Assembly: GCF_033807575.1 (NCBI RefSeq)
Contig: NW_026907804.1
Coordinates: 124,001-188,000 of the forward strand
Source: Cydia pomonella
Taxonomy: Eukaryota; Arthropoda; Insecta; Lepidoptera; Tortricidae
Reading direction: 5' to 3'
DNA: 64,000 nucleotides
Below the pieces are notes generated by a model. The model did no database searches, was not told the DNA's origin, and saw only the letters and a program-made list of their open reading frames with translations. Shown here in pieces: positions 44,277 through 55,284 of the stretch (positions are counted from its first letter, which is position 1; each line of letters opens with the position of its first letter). The position numbers and the translations under genes are program-made.

Positions 44277-44524
44277 ATGTTGCTAACTTTGGCACATGGC
44301 ACACGACATGTTGCTAACTTTGGCACATGGCACACGACATGTTGCTAACTTTGGTACATGGCACACGACATGTTGCTAACTTTGGCACATGGCACACGAC
44401 ATGTTGCTAACTTTGGTACATGGCACACGACATGTTGCTAACTTTGGCACATGGCACACGACATGTTGCTAACTTTGGCACATGGCACACGACATGTTGC
44501 TAACTTTGGCACATGGCACACGAC
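44277..44524 (+). repeat. 31-bp tandem repeat in PDXDC1 3' UTR, 8 copies
   Basis: Eight 31-bp units (atgttgctaactttggcaca then tggcacacgac) begin 12 bases after the PDXDC1 stop; two units have ggtaca for ggcaca. A ninth partial, diverged unit follows to about 44545. As 3' UTR sequence it would be present in the mRNA. Confidence 0.9.
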
Positions 44525-44804
44525 ATGTTGCCGACGTTGGCACACTCGCCGCCCACCGTTGACAGGCTCGCCATGTAAATCAGCTTGCGATCTGACCTAA
44601 TAGTGTTCAGAAGAAGTGGACGAGATTGTAAATACACCAATTTGTCTTTTCATTCTCTAATCACCTGCTTTTTGCTTGTAATTCATTGTACACTTGAGAT
44701 TACGTCTACTTCTTCAATTAAAAATACAGCTTAATTAATACTATGTTCTAACCGGATACATATTGCCACAAAATTGCCAAGATAATAGCAATTTTGATAT
44801 GTGA

Positions 44805-44810
44805 AATAAA
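44805..44810 (+). other. Candidate PDXDC1 poly(A) signal
   Basis: An AATAAA about 540 bases after the stop codon. Confidence 0.4.
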
Positions 44811-45032
44811 AATACAAATTAAGTAACGGTTAGAAGATTTTGCAAGTAGTAGAGAATTTAATTGTTTACTTTTTCTGCCATTTCTATTGAACACTATTTT
44901 TAGGCTACGCAACGCGACAAGTTAACAATTTAACATAAAATGTAACAATGGTTACTATTGTAAATCTTTATTATATTTCATTTCATAGTTATAAATGAAT
45001 TGCTCCGTCGGTCGCCCGACGACCAAAGATCA

Positions 45033-45902
45033 CGATCATTTTTCGGTATCAGCATCGCTCGTCGCATTCGTTTTTCGTTTATTTCTTATTTCGTATTATT
45101 CTGTATTCGTCACTCGTTCTGTTCTCGTCTTGTTCCCTCTTTGTCACTCTTCATCTTCTTTGGCAATATTCTTTAAGTTGTCTTTATTATTTTTTAATTC
45201 CACGTCGGTGGCAAACAATCATACGGCCCGCCTGATGGTAAGCAGTCACCGTAGCCTATAGACGCCTTTCCCTTAATATGTCTTATTCGTTTTTCGTCAT
45301 GGTCTTCTTTAGTCTCATGCATCATTTGTCGGTTTCCTATTTTTTCTCATTGACGTTTTCGCCGAAAATAATTTGACGAGTTCGATTCTGGGCACATTCC
45401 TAATTAGTCTCTTCTGTTTTTATCGTATTCTGAGTTCTGTGACTATTGTTTAATATGAATATCATTAAACTATTGCAAATATCGTGTTCAATACCCATTT
45501 TCCACATTATCTCGTCGTAAACGTCTCTAAAACGAATACAATAATGACTTTCACGAAAAAATGCACGACTGAGAACGGGACGGGTAGCAAATGCACCCAA
45601 AAAAAGAACTAAAAGAATTGCCAATGAGAGCAAAAAAGAGAGTGTTAAAAAACTAATGTGACTTAACATAAACTGCGAATAATACGAAAAACGATGGAGA
45701 CGAACAACGATTAAGACTAAAGAAGGCCGTGACGAAAAACTAATTAAGACATATTCAGAGGGAGACTTTTACAAAATTCGACTTAAGAATATTGTGACAA
45801 AGAGCGATGAAGACGAGTAAATAACGTGTGACGAATACAGAATGATACGAAATAAGAAATAAACGAAAAACGAATGAGACGAGCGACGCTGATACCCATT
45901 TT
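45033..45902. mobile_element. 0.87 kb foldback element
   Basis: An imperfect palindrome. The left arm at 45035-45120 (cggtatcagcatcgctcgtc then gcattcgtttttcgtttatt) is mirrored at 45818-45900 (aataaacgaaaaacgaatga then gacgagcgacgctgatacc). A second pair (cttcatcttctttggcaata / aatattgtgacaaagagcga) and a third (tcgtcatggtcttctttagt / actaaagaaggccgtgacga) continue inwards. A LINE tail interrupts the left arm at 45193-45275. No transposase found. Confidence 0.7.
45193..45275 (-). repeat. LINE 3' tail inside the foldback
   Basis: Minus-strand copy of the cttaccatcaggcgggccgt then gattgtttgccaccgacgtg end found at 34935-34985, with an A/T-rich tail at 45190. Confidence 0.65.
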
Positions 45903-47400
45903 TCGACAAAAATGTAATATTTTGCCAATTTTTAAGCAATAATTTTATAGTACTAATAAAATAGGCAACCAATTCGAAGCCCAGTGGCATTACTTAAAGT
46001 ATTATTTAATTTGAATGAAATTAAGTGGCAAGTTGATTAATTATTTATAGTGGAATCTTAATTAACGCTGTCAAGCACCAGAGTTACGTGATCAGTGCCT
46101 TAACTCTTACCTTATTTAGTTTAAGTACCTAATTATTCAACGATTTTGACTTTTAACGTCGTGGTCGTGAATTGTATTATCCAGGAATGTACGCCAATAT
46201 ATACGCCAAGAATTATCCAGGGTGTCCAGTGTCCGATTTTCGATTTCAAAATTTGATTTAAAAAAAACAAACATATAAACTGTTTATTTTTATGAACAGA
46301 AATTTACCTAATGCTGTTTTAGTTATTTGAAAGTTACTTTATCTGAATGTCGACCTTGGCTGTGTACATACTGCGTGTTCTGAAATGACTGCAAGCTGAT
46401 CTGAGGCCAGCGATCCGATGCCACTAATGAATCCGCAACACTCACAACACTAAAACAGCCCAAGTCTACTGCTGGACACTCTGTAGGTACAAACGTCGTC
46501 AAAGATATGTTTACATTGTTTGCCTTATTACAAAGGAATAAGGTGTAAAAGTTGAAACATATCTTTGACTGTACATATTTAGTTGGCGTACTTGCGATAT
46601 AAAGAAGACTACTTAGCTTTTTGAAAACAGAAGGGTTTAAAGGAATACCTTAGTAATACACACTCGTGTGAAATTTTCAAGAAATACAATTCATAATATA
46701 CAAACAGACGAACAGAGGAGACTAATTATAACCCTCTAAAATGTAAACAACGTGCTGAAGTGTCGCAGCTTTTATGAGAAAAGGGGACTTTCGCCTCGTA
46801 TACAAATATAGTCTCTATTTTCCTCTCTGAATATTATCATTATAGAAAATATTTTTACGCAATTTGCTATATATTAACGACAGCTATCGTACCCCTTCGT
46901 TTGCGTAGAAATATTTTCTATAGAGTCGACATGGAGAAGCGGTCGTCCAGTGTCGTGTTAAATGTGCAGAGTTAAGGTACTGGTAGCGTTCTTCCTACTG
47001 TGGTTAACGAGTATATTATGTTAAAACATAATATGATTGTATTCTCGACCGCACCCACGTCTATTAATAAATATGGTGAGACTAAATTATTATTTGTACA
47101 AATTTATGTTATCAATAACCTGTATAAAATAAATAATATGAAAATTTACAAGTGTCTTAATAAACCCTAGAAAATCCTTGCGGTCTAAATTCAATTCACC
47201 CATATTTTGAAGTCAATAACGTGACCCTAAAAGATGCTTACAAAATTATGTACTACACGAAGGCCAACAAACAAAGGTAGTTTCAGTATATGGTTTTTAA
47301 TTGTTAATGAACAAACTAGGGGCATTCCGCAACAAGGTTCACTTTGTCGGGGATGTGTCACGTGACGCCTATGGCAGCCACAGCCCGCAGAAATCACTAT
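45903..47400. other. Gene-free DNA with a small hairpin
   Basis: AT-rich with no recognised gene. At 46495-46572 the blocks gtcaaagatatgtttaca and tgaaacatatctttgac are inverted around a roughly 40-base centre, giving a MITE-like hairpin. Confidence 0.4.
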
Positions 47401-47404
47401 TATG

Positions 47405-47895
47405 TATACTTCACTGGGTGAGTGACCCAAGCAGGATCTTGGTCTCTGACACAAGAGAGCGCCACTCAGCCCTATCCTGCGCCACTTCACGCCCGTCGGG
47501 AATTCCGACTATACACTTATAACATAATACATAGTTGCACTACAATCATGACTATTATGTACTCGTATCGTGTAGTTGGCGAAAAATAAAGTGAGCCCAT
47601 GAAAGGCTCTTTTACAATAGGGAAATTAAAACAACTCCCGGTATTGCTTACGTACCTACTTGGACTAAACAATCTTGATCCCACTGTTCCAAATTTTAAT
47701 TTATATGTTGTACTAATATTCGAACTTTTCAATCCAAAGTCTATGGTTAAGAAAGATTAAAGATGTATGTTAAGAAATATTAATTTCAAAGTAAACTATT
47801 TGTGTCGAGAAAAAGTTTCATTTACCTAATAACGTGTGACAGGAGTTTGGTGTCGGAGGCCAAGATCCACTTTGGGTCGCTGCGCCACAGCAGTA
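47405..47895. repeat. Two LINE C-terminal scraps in opposite orientations
   Basis: On the minus strand, 47405-47505 reads GREVAQDRAEWRSLVSETK. On the plus strand, 47845-47895 reads VSEAKIHFGSLRHS. Both match the REVARDREKW ... VSEAESHFGSLSQ segment at 25150-25345. Confidence 0.5.
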
Positions 47896-48329
47896 AGTAT
47901 TAATAACGTGTCGATACTATCCCAGAAACACAAAGTATCATAACTAGTTATTCCCGCTATATGGACGAGACGTGCGACAAAGCCCTTCACACCTCTTTTG
48001 TACGTGATTCGTAAAGATAACGTTTTATAACCAATGAAAGTAGGGGGCGCCACTACCACAATCCATTTGCGCGACACAATTTCGATTTTCGCGTTTACCG
48101 GTAGGCCTTTTGTAAACAAACCGCCTTAATGCATCAATGTCATATTTTATTATCTGTGAAAACTTGTCAAAAACAGTTTAAGGCACAGGGCACAGTATGT
48201 ATAAGTTACTCTATGACTTACGATAGGTGCTAGTGCTGCACTCTGGCAGAACATTGCAACAATACTCCCTATTTATATTTGGTCTACCATACCACTGCAT
48301 TTAAAGCTATGTAATTATTATTATTAGGA

Positions 48330-48395
48330 GCCTATTGTCCCACCGCTGGGCAAAGGCCTCCTCCTCTTCTTCCCCTCGTCCCGGTTTTGAGCTAC
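48330..48395 (+). repeat. RTE-type LINE scrap
   Basis: agcctattgtcccaccgctg then ggcaaaggcctcctcctctt; the same block as at 8070 and 59425. Confidence 0.45.
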
Positions 48396-48474
48396 AACGT
48401 GCCAGTCTAAAGCTAAGTTAGTTAACCTGATAATTTCTGGAATGCCCCGTTACTTCTTCAATTCTTTAATCTAC

Positions 48475-48730
48475 GACGACCGGTGTGGCCTAGTGGGTAG
48501 TGACCCTGCCTATGAATCCGATGGTCCTGGGTTCGAATCCCGGTAAAGGCAAATATTCGTGTGATGAGCACGGATATTTGTTCCTAAGTCACGGATGTTT
48601 TCTATGTATTTAAGTATTTGTATATTATATATATCGTTGTCTGAGTACCCACAACACAAGACTTCTTATTAAGCTTACTGTGGGGCTTAGTCAATTTGTG
48701 TAAGAATGTCTAATATTTATTTATTTATTG
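48475..48730 (+). mobile_element. tRNA-derived lepidopteran SINE
   Basis: The head has a pol III A box (tggcctagtgg, 48486-48496) and B box (gggttcgaatccc, 48529-48541). It is followed by a tRNA-unrelated body (gtgatgagcacggatatttg, gtctgagtacccacaacaca, ttactgtggggcttagtcaa) and a TTTATTTATT-rich tail. This body is one I associate with SINEs common in moth genomes. Confidence 0.8.
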
Positions 48731-48819
48731 TATTTAAATTATATTTATCAATAAAATTGTCAATTCATTTCGCTACAATTACCTACTTTCTTTAAAGATT
48801 AAAAAAGAGGATCACAAAA

Positions 48820-49950
48820 GATGTCTGATTGGTCCCATCTGGCGTCCGTAGTAACCTTCTTTAAAAGTGATTCATGTACCGTACGTCCTCGCAATAAGGT
48901 TTACGGATTGACAATTGTGCTTATGATGGTTTAAATTAAGGGACGATTCGCTATAGGGAGCGTGCATGAACTGTAGGAGGCAGCACAGGAGGCGTCAGAT
49001 TTTTGGCGCGAGGCGTATGTAGATGTAGCCCACAAGATGGCAGAACCTACTATGCACAAGAAAACACGTGACGTGTGTATGTTTATCGTTCCGATTCAGG
49101 CCACAAGATGGCAGACCCTCCAACGCGCACGGTCCCTATGAAGTGGAGTTCAATAGAAATGTCAAATAGGTAATGTACAAAAAACAAACCAATTTACCTT
49201 AGTTTCTCCGTAATCTCGCACTTTTTCTGGACAACCATGATTTTATCAACAGTTTTTATTTTTGATAGGTCAAATTTATACATTTGTAAGGCGAACTTTC
49301 CTAAATACATAAATAAGTTATGTTTAGTTCGCACGAAGCCAACTAGATGGCGTAAGTAGTCCTCGATTTCAACGTAAACATCACCAATATTTTGTCTTTC
49401 CCGTAGCTTTGAAATTCCGAAACCTTCTGTGACTTGTGTTATGCGTTGACTACATTTTTATGTAAACATAATGAAAGGAAAATCAAGACTAATGTCAATT
49501 AGATAGCCCATGGTTCTTAGTTGGTTCCTAGCAACCTATAGTTCATCGCGCCTTCACAAGATGGCATTAGTAGTACCCAATGTTTTGATTTTTAATTTAT
49601 GTGTCTGAAGCTTTAAGATTATGAAATCCCGCTTTTCATAACGCTTTTATGTTTACGAAACCGTAGCAAATGTATAAATATAGATTACTGGAACATAGCC
49701 AACTCATATGTGTAGCACAAACAAGAATTCCTAGATGGCGTTAGTAGTATCGTAAATACTAAATAACAGTTTTCTGAAACCTATAAAATTACAAATAATT
49801 ACGCAAACAACTTGTAAATATATACTGAAGGTATCCGAATTGTTACAGTTCATGATATCGCTATGTTAGGATTACTAAAGAGTTTACCAAATATCTCGCT
49901 AGATGTCACTGTACAGTGCGCATAGTAAATAGTAATGGTGGTGTTAAGAT
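48820..49950. repeat. Region with recurring AGATGGC motifs
   Basis: Copies of aagatggcagaac, agatggcgtaagtagt, aagatggcattagtagt and agatggcgttagtagt occur at about 49032, 49103, 49346, 49558 and 49733, roughly 70-240 bases apart. Flanks are too diverged to define a unit. No coding frame. Confidence 0.35.
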
Positions 49951-50039
49951 TTTCCTAGCATAAGGACCCTATGAGGCGATCATTGTAATAAAATTATTGA
50001 GAATTAGCTAGGCCAATAACTTTGTACATGTTGTGTGCC

Positions 50040-50238
50040 ACCAGCGATCTTGACCTAATCAGTTAGTAGTAGTTTCCCGGCTTCCCATTGCGCCACGACA
50101 GTCGTACATTCGTCGTGGACGCTGCGTCAGTCTTGTATTTCAGTCGGCGCTAATTTCGCTGGCGTTTTGCGGGGATCATTGTTCCCAGCCGCGGCACCGA
50201 TTGACTGAGGGATTGACGTAGACTAAGGTAATCCAATG
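50040..50238 (+). other. Possible non-coding 5' exon or promoter patch
   Basis: A GC-richer 200-base segment with several TCAGT initiator-like strings (50058, 50126, 50140) that ends in a plausible donor ACTAAG|GTAATC at 50228. The pattern fits a 5' UTR exon of a gene running off the window, but nothing proves transcription. Confidence 0.15.
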
Positions 50239-50690
50239 TCTACTTTTATTGCCCTAAGCGATGCATATATAGCTTTGTCTCGCTTGCGCACCGGAGCGGG
50301 TCGTGTGTGATGTGAAGATCGCTTGTTTGCAACCCGGCCGTCATCTCACGGGTGCTGACGACGAAAGAGAACGCCCGCTTCTCCTCCGTACAAAGTGGAC
50401 AAACATAGTTCCATTTTTCCTCTCTGCATATTAACATTACACAAAAACAATAGTACATTGTGCAACGAGGGGGGTAAGTGAAATATTGGACACGAGGGTG
50501 ATAACCCGAAATTATCACCTTCTTTTTTTTCAAAGAAGCAGTCTTCCATTATCCTCTTAAAATGTGGCAACTCTCAGCTTACGGGATCATGTTCCCGGGA
50601 GGGAAATCCCGCGACCGCGTACTTCATCCACGTATTTATAGGCTTAGGTATTCATTCATTTATCTTACGGAGATCGAATGGCTATCAAAA

Positions 50691-50724
50691 CGAAATAGCG
50701 CTAATATTCATTAGCGCTATTTGG
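50691..50724. repeat. Perfect small palindrome
   Basis: aaatagcgctaat and its exact reverse complement flank the four-base loop attc. Confidence 0.7.
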
Positions 50725-51879
50725 AAAGAGTTGGAAAGCCAATCGGGTAGGTACAGGTTCACACAGGTCTTACTTTACATCGATTATAAGTGTTACGCAC
50801 GTAAGTTCATGACCTTTGCCACCAAACGCACGTAGTTCATGTATTAACTCGGACTTAACACTAATCAATCATGTGTAGACAAGCCCTTATAGCTTTAGAT
50901 TATTATCAATGCGCAAATGATTTTTATGTCTCATAAATATATTGCGTGAATGTTCAAATAAATTAAAATATCTCGTGCACGCCGAGTTCATTAAGAGGCG
51001 TTAACAAGGTACCTCTGTGGGTGAAACTCTGTATTAGCATAACTTACCGATAAGGATTTATGAGTGTTAGCTCATTTTATTTTACGATTCTTGTGTGCGA
51101 TAAAAACGGAGTTATGATTTATTTGACAACGGTCGAAGGACGGAATTACGACACGAGTAGAACTACGTCTTAATGCGGGCAAGCTTCATCAATCAATTAT
51201 TCGTAAAAGGAAAGGCCAAGGATATTATAACCTAGACTCTCTAAATATCTTGTGTTTGTAACATTAATATAATACCTGGTTTAAGGAGCTAATATATCTT
51301 AACATAACCTTAGTTAAATACTTATGTAAATATAAATGAATGCAATGTCTGAAGTTAAATTTTTAGAAAGTTCGAAGTTACTGAAAACGTCAGCCGTCAT
51401 TGTTAGGCCGGATTTAGACTTGTAAGCTAATACTAACTTAAGGTTTATGTAAGTAGCTTACGACTGCGTTTACATCTTAAAATAAATTTACGGTAAGTAA
51501 TACTTACAAAAGTTCTGTGAGATTTACTTACGTAAATGATTGAAAAGACCATTTACACCATACTAACCGGAATCAGAGTCAAGCTACCGTCTCACCGGCA
51601 AGTCAAAGAAGCAGCTTTATACATATTATATGGGACTATGTTTATGTTTGTTGACGATTCTTTCTTAGATTTTGATAGGAAAACATTAATTATTTTAAAT
51701 ATACTACGTAAGTGTGGTCGCTGGTCTGTGCTAACTACAGAAAAGCACCTATAGATCTGCTTGTTTATTACTTATTTATGTATTATTATTAATATTGCCT
51801 GTGAGTTTCTTTAACCAGAAACGTTACTGTTGACACTGACAGATCTTATTATCTGACACAAATATCCGCCAAAAAAAAA

Positions 51880-51940
51880 CAGTCCGCCATTTGTACTTTT
51901 TTGTATTGTGCAATAAAGGTTAAATAAATAATAATAATAA
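51880..51940 (+). repeat. Retroelement tail (TTGTGCAATAAAG family)
   Basis: ccgccatttgtacttttttg then tattgtgcaataaaggttaa and (AAT)n. Same family as 5890-6010 and 63088-63140. Confidence 0.5.
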
Positions 51941-52016
51941 ATATCCAGATCAATTTCATAACCTGTTCACAATCAGGCTGTTGTGTATACAATCCAAATA
52001 CGCCTATAAGACTAAA

Positions 52017-52232
52017 ATGTCAGACCACTATGATGAATACGATTACAATGGAATAAATGAATATGAATATGTGCAGCTGACCCACAGCCCGCGAACTCAT
52101 GCGACCTGCCGCGTCCTTCCCACGACCCGTCACGCGACATGCGATATGCGATCTGTCGATACAGCGGCGCGTAGCGCGGGCCCGGCCGTAGCGGCGCTAC
52201 GCCGTAGACTCGTAGGCGCTGACTACGCGTGA
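52017..52232 (+). CDS. Possible small protein, acidic/tyrosine-rich N-terminus
   Basis: ATG 52017 in an AAAATG context opens a 71-codon frame beginning MSDHYDEYDYNGINEYEYV; the second half is Ala/Arg-rich and GC-rich. The start recalls small Tyr/Asp-rich nuclear proteins of the NUPR1 type, but the conserved C-terminal part of that family is not present. It could be a chance frame. Confidence 0.2.
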   Translation: MSDHYDEYDYNGINEYEYVQLTHSPRTHATCRVLPTTRHATCDMRSVDTAARSAGPAVAALRRRLVGADYA

Positions 52233-52639
52233 TTACGTAAGGGGCCCTTGCCTCGCTAGGTAGGAAGTAATAGGTACTTATTTTTAGCAATTTCTCGAGA
52301 AAATACTTGTGTTAGTGGAAATCTTGCAGTTTAGTCTTTTGCATATTGTTTACAAAACGCGTGCCATTTCGGCAAATTTTGCCTGGTGATAGCACAAATT
52401 ATAATAATGTTGCGATAAAATCATAGTATCAACAGTTTCTCTAAAGGACTCTTAAACAACGTCTATGATAGAACAAAACGTGGCAATTGATAGATATTAA
52501 ATAAATAAAAAACCGCCAACAATATTAACCTTTCACGGCCAACAAAAGGGAACCGGATTTACCGGAATCTCCCGTGACCCGCCATACATCACTCCGACCA
52601 GTTCGGCGATGCGTCGACAGCTCAAGAACCACATTCGCA

Positions 52640-52825
52640 ACTCTAAGATCAATTTCAACTTAAATTCTGAAATCAAAATGATATCTAAATGATGTCGGTT
52701 GCCCGTGCGTCTCGTTCGCGCCAATACAATTACGGTCAAGTAAAAGAGAAATACACGCGCGACTGAGATAATAAAGATATCATTTTGATGGTACAGTACA
52801 ATGTAAGTTTGAATCGGCATCTCTA
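52640..52825. mobile_element. Inverted-repeat element (AAATGATATCT)
   Basis: ctgaaatcaaaatgatatct near 52670 faces agatatcattttgatggtac near 52775, with outer caacttaaat / atgtaagtttg. A related left end is at about 36742-36785 (aattcaaacttaaacctgac then atcaaaacgatgtct). It overlaps a long minus frame (52533-53075) that I regard as non-coding. Confidence 0.45.
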
Positions 52826-53397
52826 CTCTATTAATCAGCCACATGGGCAACTCGAGGCGAGGTATCGAAACTGTTTTTAAGGCCGCCACGCGGCCGACCG
52901 GTCGCCCACGAGCGACCTCTTTCGTACAACCGTGTTGACAAAAAAACTGATAAGAGGCGACGTCACTGTAGAGTCGACCGGTTTGGCCTAGTCTTATGAC
53001 CAGACATAGAAGTTTGTGGGGCACAAACGAGTGTTTGAGAAAATGAAACATGGATAAATCATATAATATAATCATATATTAATAATTAAAAGATCTAACT
53101 TCTACTTGCTCTAAATTACCGAGAAATTTCAAGACTGCAAATCAATTACAAATCAGTACATACTTTTTCTATGACATATAGTTAGTACTTAATAATTAAC
53201 GTAAACTAATTAATTAATATACAGTGCCAAAAATAATAGAAAACTACCAATATATCAAAGAAGATATCGAACGTGTTTTGTATTCCGTGGTAGATATCTT
53301 CTTATACAATGTTAAAAAAATATCTATAACGTCAAGGTAACATCGATAACAGACATGTCGATATTTCATTTTGATTTTAATACCAGTAAGAGTCTTT

Positions 53398-53537
53398 CCC
53401 CCTTATTCATAAACGTCTACTAAAGTTGACACGCCGCTAATAATCGTTTGTCCCTTACCATCATACCAATACGTTGGAAAAGGACAAACGATTATTAGTG
53501 GCTTGTCAACTTTAGTAGACGTTTATGAATAAGGGGG
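53398..53537. mobile_element. 140-bp near-complete hairpin MITE
   Basis: CCCCCTTATTCATAAACGTC at 53398 is matched by GACGTTTATGAATAAGGGGG ending at 53537. Pairing continues through tactaaagttgaca / tgtcaactttagta and ctaataatcgtttgtcc / ggacaaacgattattag, leaving a loop of about 25 bases and about 3 unpaired bases. Transcribed, it would form a stem of more than 50 bp. Confidence 0.85.
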
Positions 53538-53564
53538 TTAGTTTCTAATGATTTTTCCGGTCCG

Positions 53565-54185
53565 ATACGACCTTTAAACCTTCAAGAAGAGAGCGTACTT
53601 CCTAAAGGCCGGCAATGTGTGTCCATGGGCGACGGTAATCGCTTACCAAACCATCAGTCCGGAATCCGTATCGGTCCGGAAATACCGCAGGCGACAGTTC
53701 ATTCCATAGTTTAGCTGTGCGAGGCAGAAAGTTCCTGGAAAAACGCACAGTTGAGGATTGCCAACCATCTAAGTGGTGAGGATGGAAATGTTGTCGCGTA
53801 GGGCGATGGCGAAAAGAAACGGCAAGGATTAGGTAATCCGAACAATTCTTCGGAGCACTCCCCGTTATACATGCGATAGAAAATTCAGAGCGAGGCCACA
53901 TCTATACGCAGCGCCAAGGAGTCAAGCCGATCCGAAATACGCTGGCAGTCGACAATTCGAGTCGCTCTTCGTTGGATGCGGTCCAGAGGGAGAAGCTGGT
54001 ACCGGGGTGCCATACCATAGGGTACCCATAGATGAGATCAGTATTCCATGTGTGGGCGCACCTGCGCCTTATAAAGCTGTAGGCGGTGGGCCGATGTGAA
54101 ATACTGTTTTGATATGTTGAGCACACCGAGCTTTTTTTGATGCTAATTTGGCCGTACTCTCTTAATGGCCGCGGAACTGGACTTC
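53565..54185 (-). pseudogene. LINE RT C-terminal remnant
   Basis: Minus-strand pieces in different frames give SSTVRFSRNFLPRTAKLWNE then LSPAVFPDRYG, and upstream HTWNTDLIYGYP and ASNEERLELSTA regions. They parallel the C-terminus of the LINE at 33414 (RTVRFKRNFLPRTLRL; NELPAEVFPRSY). Several frameshifts. Confidence 0.65.
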
Positions 54186-54202
54186 ACGTAAAATCACAAC
54201 GA

Positions 54203-54292
54203 AGTGCATTGTTTTATAACCTAGTTCATTGGAACTAGGTTATAAAACAATGCACTGCTGCTCCAACGGTGGCCATTGGGCCACCGTTGGAG
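54203..54292. repeat. Two adjacent perfect hairpins with the same ATTG loop
   Basis: First hairpin: arms of 25 bp, agtgcattgttttataacct then agttc (54203-54227) and the exact complement at 54232-54256, loop ATTG. Second: arms of 14 bp, ctccaacggtggcc (54261-54274) and complement at 54279-54292, loop ATTG. Neither has a mismatch. Confidence 0.95.
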
Positions 54293-54344
54293 TTTCGAGT
54301 TAAATATGCACGCTAAAGCACAGCATAATCAGACAGTGAGCAGT

Positions 54345-54920
54345 AGGTAAAATTCAAAATTCAAAAATTTATTCTGCAAGTAGACCTCAAGGGCTCTTTT
54401 ACAAGTCAATACAACATTTATAGTAACATCATATAGTGACATGAAAAATACATAACAACATTTATAAATACAACAGCCAATACCTGGGTAAACATTACAT
54501 TATAATAATCTTAAAATAAATAATTACTACAATACAATAGAGATGAATAGTCTCTATGGTTAAAAACACATTAAATCTGGAGATGTAAAAGGTCCCCAAT
54601 GTCAGAGTACTAATACTAATAAAATTTGGAGGTGTAAAGTCTCTCCAAGTGTCAACATAAAATTTATACTAAATAAATAAACCGCGTCTGGACTGTTAAA
54701 CTAGCAGTCTCATAAACTAATGCTACATTCTGTACATAACTAGTATGTACCAAGTCAAGTATATTATACAATATGACAGAGACGTATAGTCTCCACGGTT
54801 AATACGTTAAGTTTGGAGATGTATAAGGTCCCCACGGTCTGAGAAAAATAATAATACACAATAATAATGACATTAATAAGATTTGGAGGTGTAAAGGTTC
54901 TCCAAATGTCAAAGAATAAA
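54345..54920 (-). repeat. Retroelement 3' region with two diverged 240-bp units
   Basis: The units at about 54540-54660 and 54779-54910 share tagtctctatggtt / tagtctccacggtt, ggagatgtaaaaggtcccca and ttggaggtgtaaag. The leading ttcaaaattcaaaaatttat at 54353 looks like the reverse complement of an A-rich tail. aacagccaatacctgggt at 54470 recurs at 14798. Confidence 0.45.
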
Positions 54921-54959
54921 AAAAATAAAAAATGATGGTCATTAACCTGCGATATTTGA

Positions 54960-55260
54960 TTTCAAAATGAGAACGGGACTGACGAAACTATTTCGGCGTT
55001 GTAATCCGGCCCGGGGGCACTCAACGCGATAGCCCACGGTCCGGCCCGCGTGAGGTCGCCAAACGGATCCCAGGCTCCAGGGGTTCAGCATTAATCATTT
55101 TTCTCTGGTGCAAAAACCGGTGGTGGCCCGCGCGAAAGTTTCTGAGGTGAAATAGGGCCCTCAGGCCCAAAAAATAGGGGTCAGGTGTCAGTTTGGAGAC
55201 CCCATCTTTAGGCACAGAACACCACATATTACGTTAGAGAAATTACGCCTGATATAAAGA
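54960..55260. other. GC-rich repeat-like segment, unidentified
   Basis: Contains cggcccgggggcactcaacg and gtggcccgcgcgaaagtttc. A 68-codon minus frame (55021-55227) matches nothing I know. It lies between two LINE remnants and is probably part of one. Confidence 0.3.
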
Positions 55261-55284
55261 GGCGGAGTTTGGCGAAATGCTCAG

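Noticed and set aside
52533..53075. 180-codon minus frame
   Set aside because: No domain is visible, and it runs across an inverted-repeat element with mixed hydrophobic and basic composition typical of chance frames.
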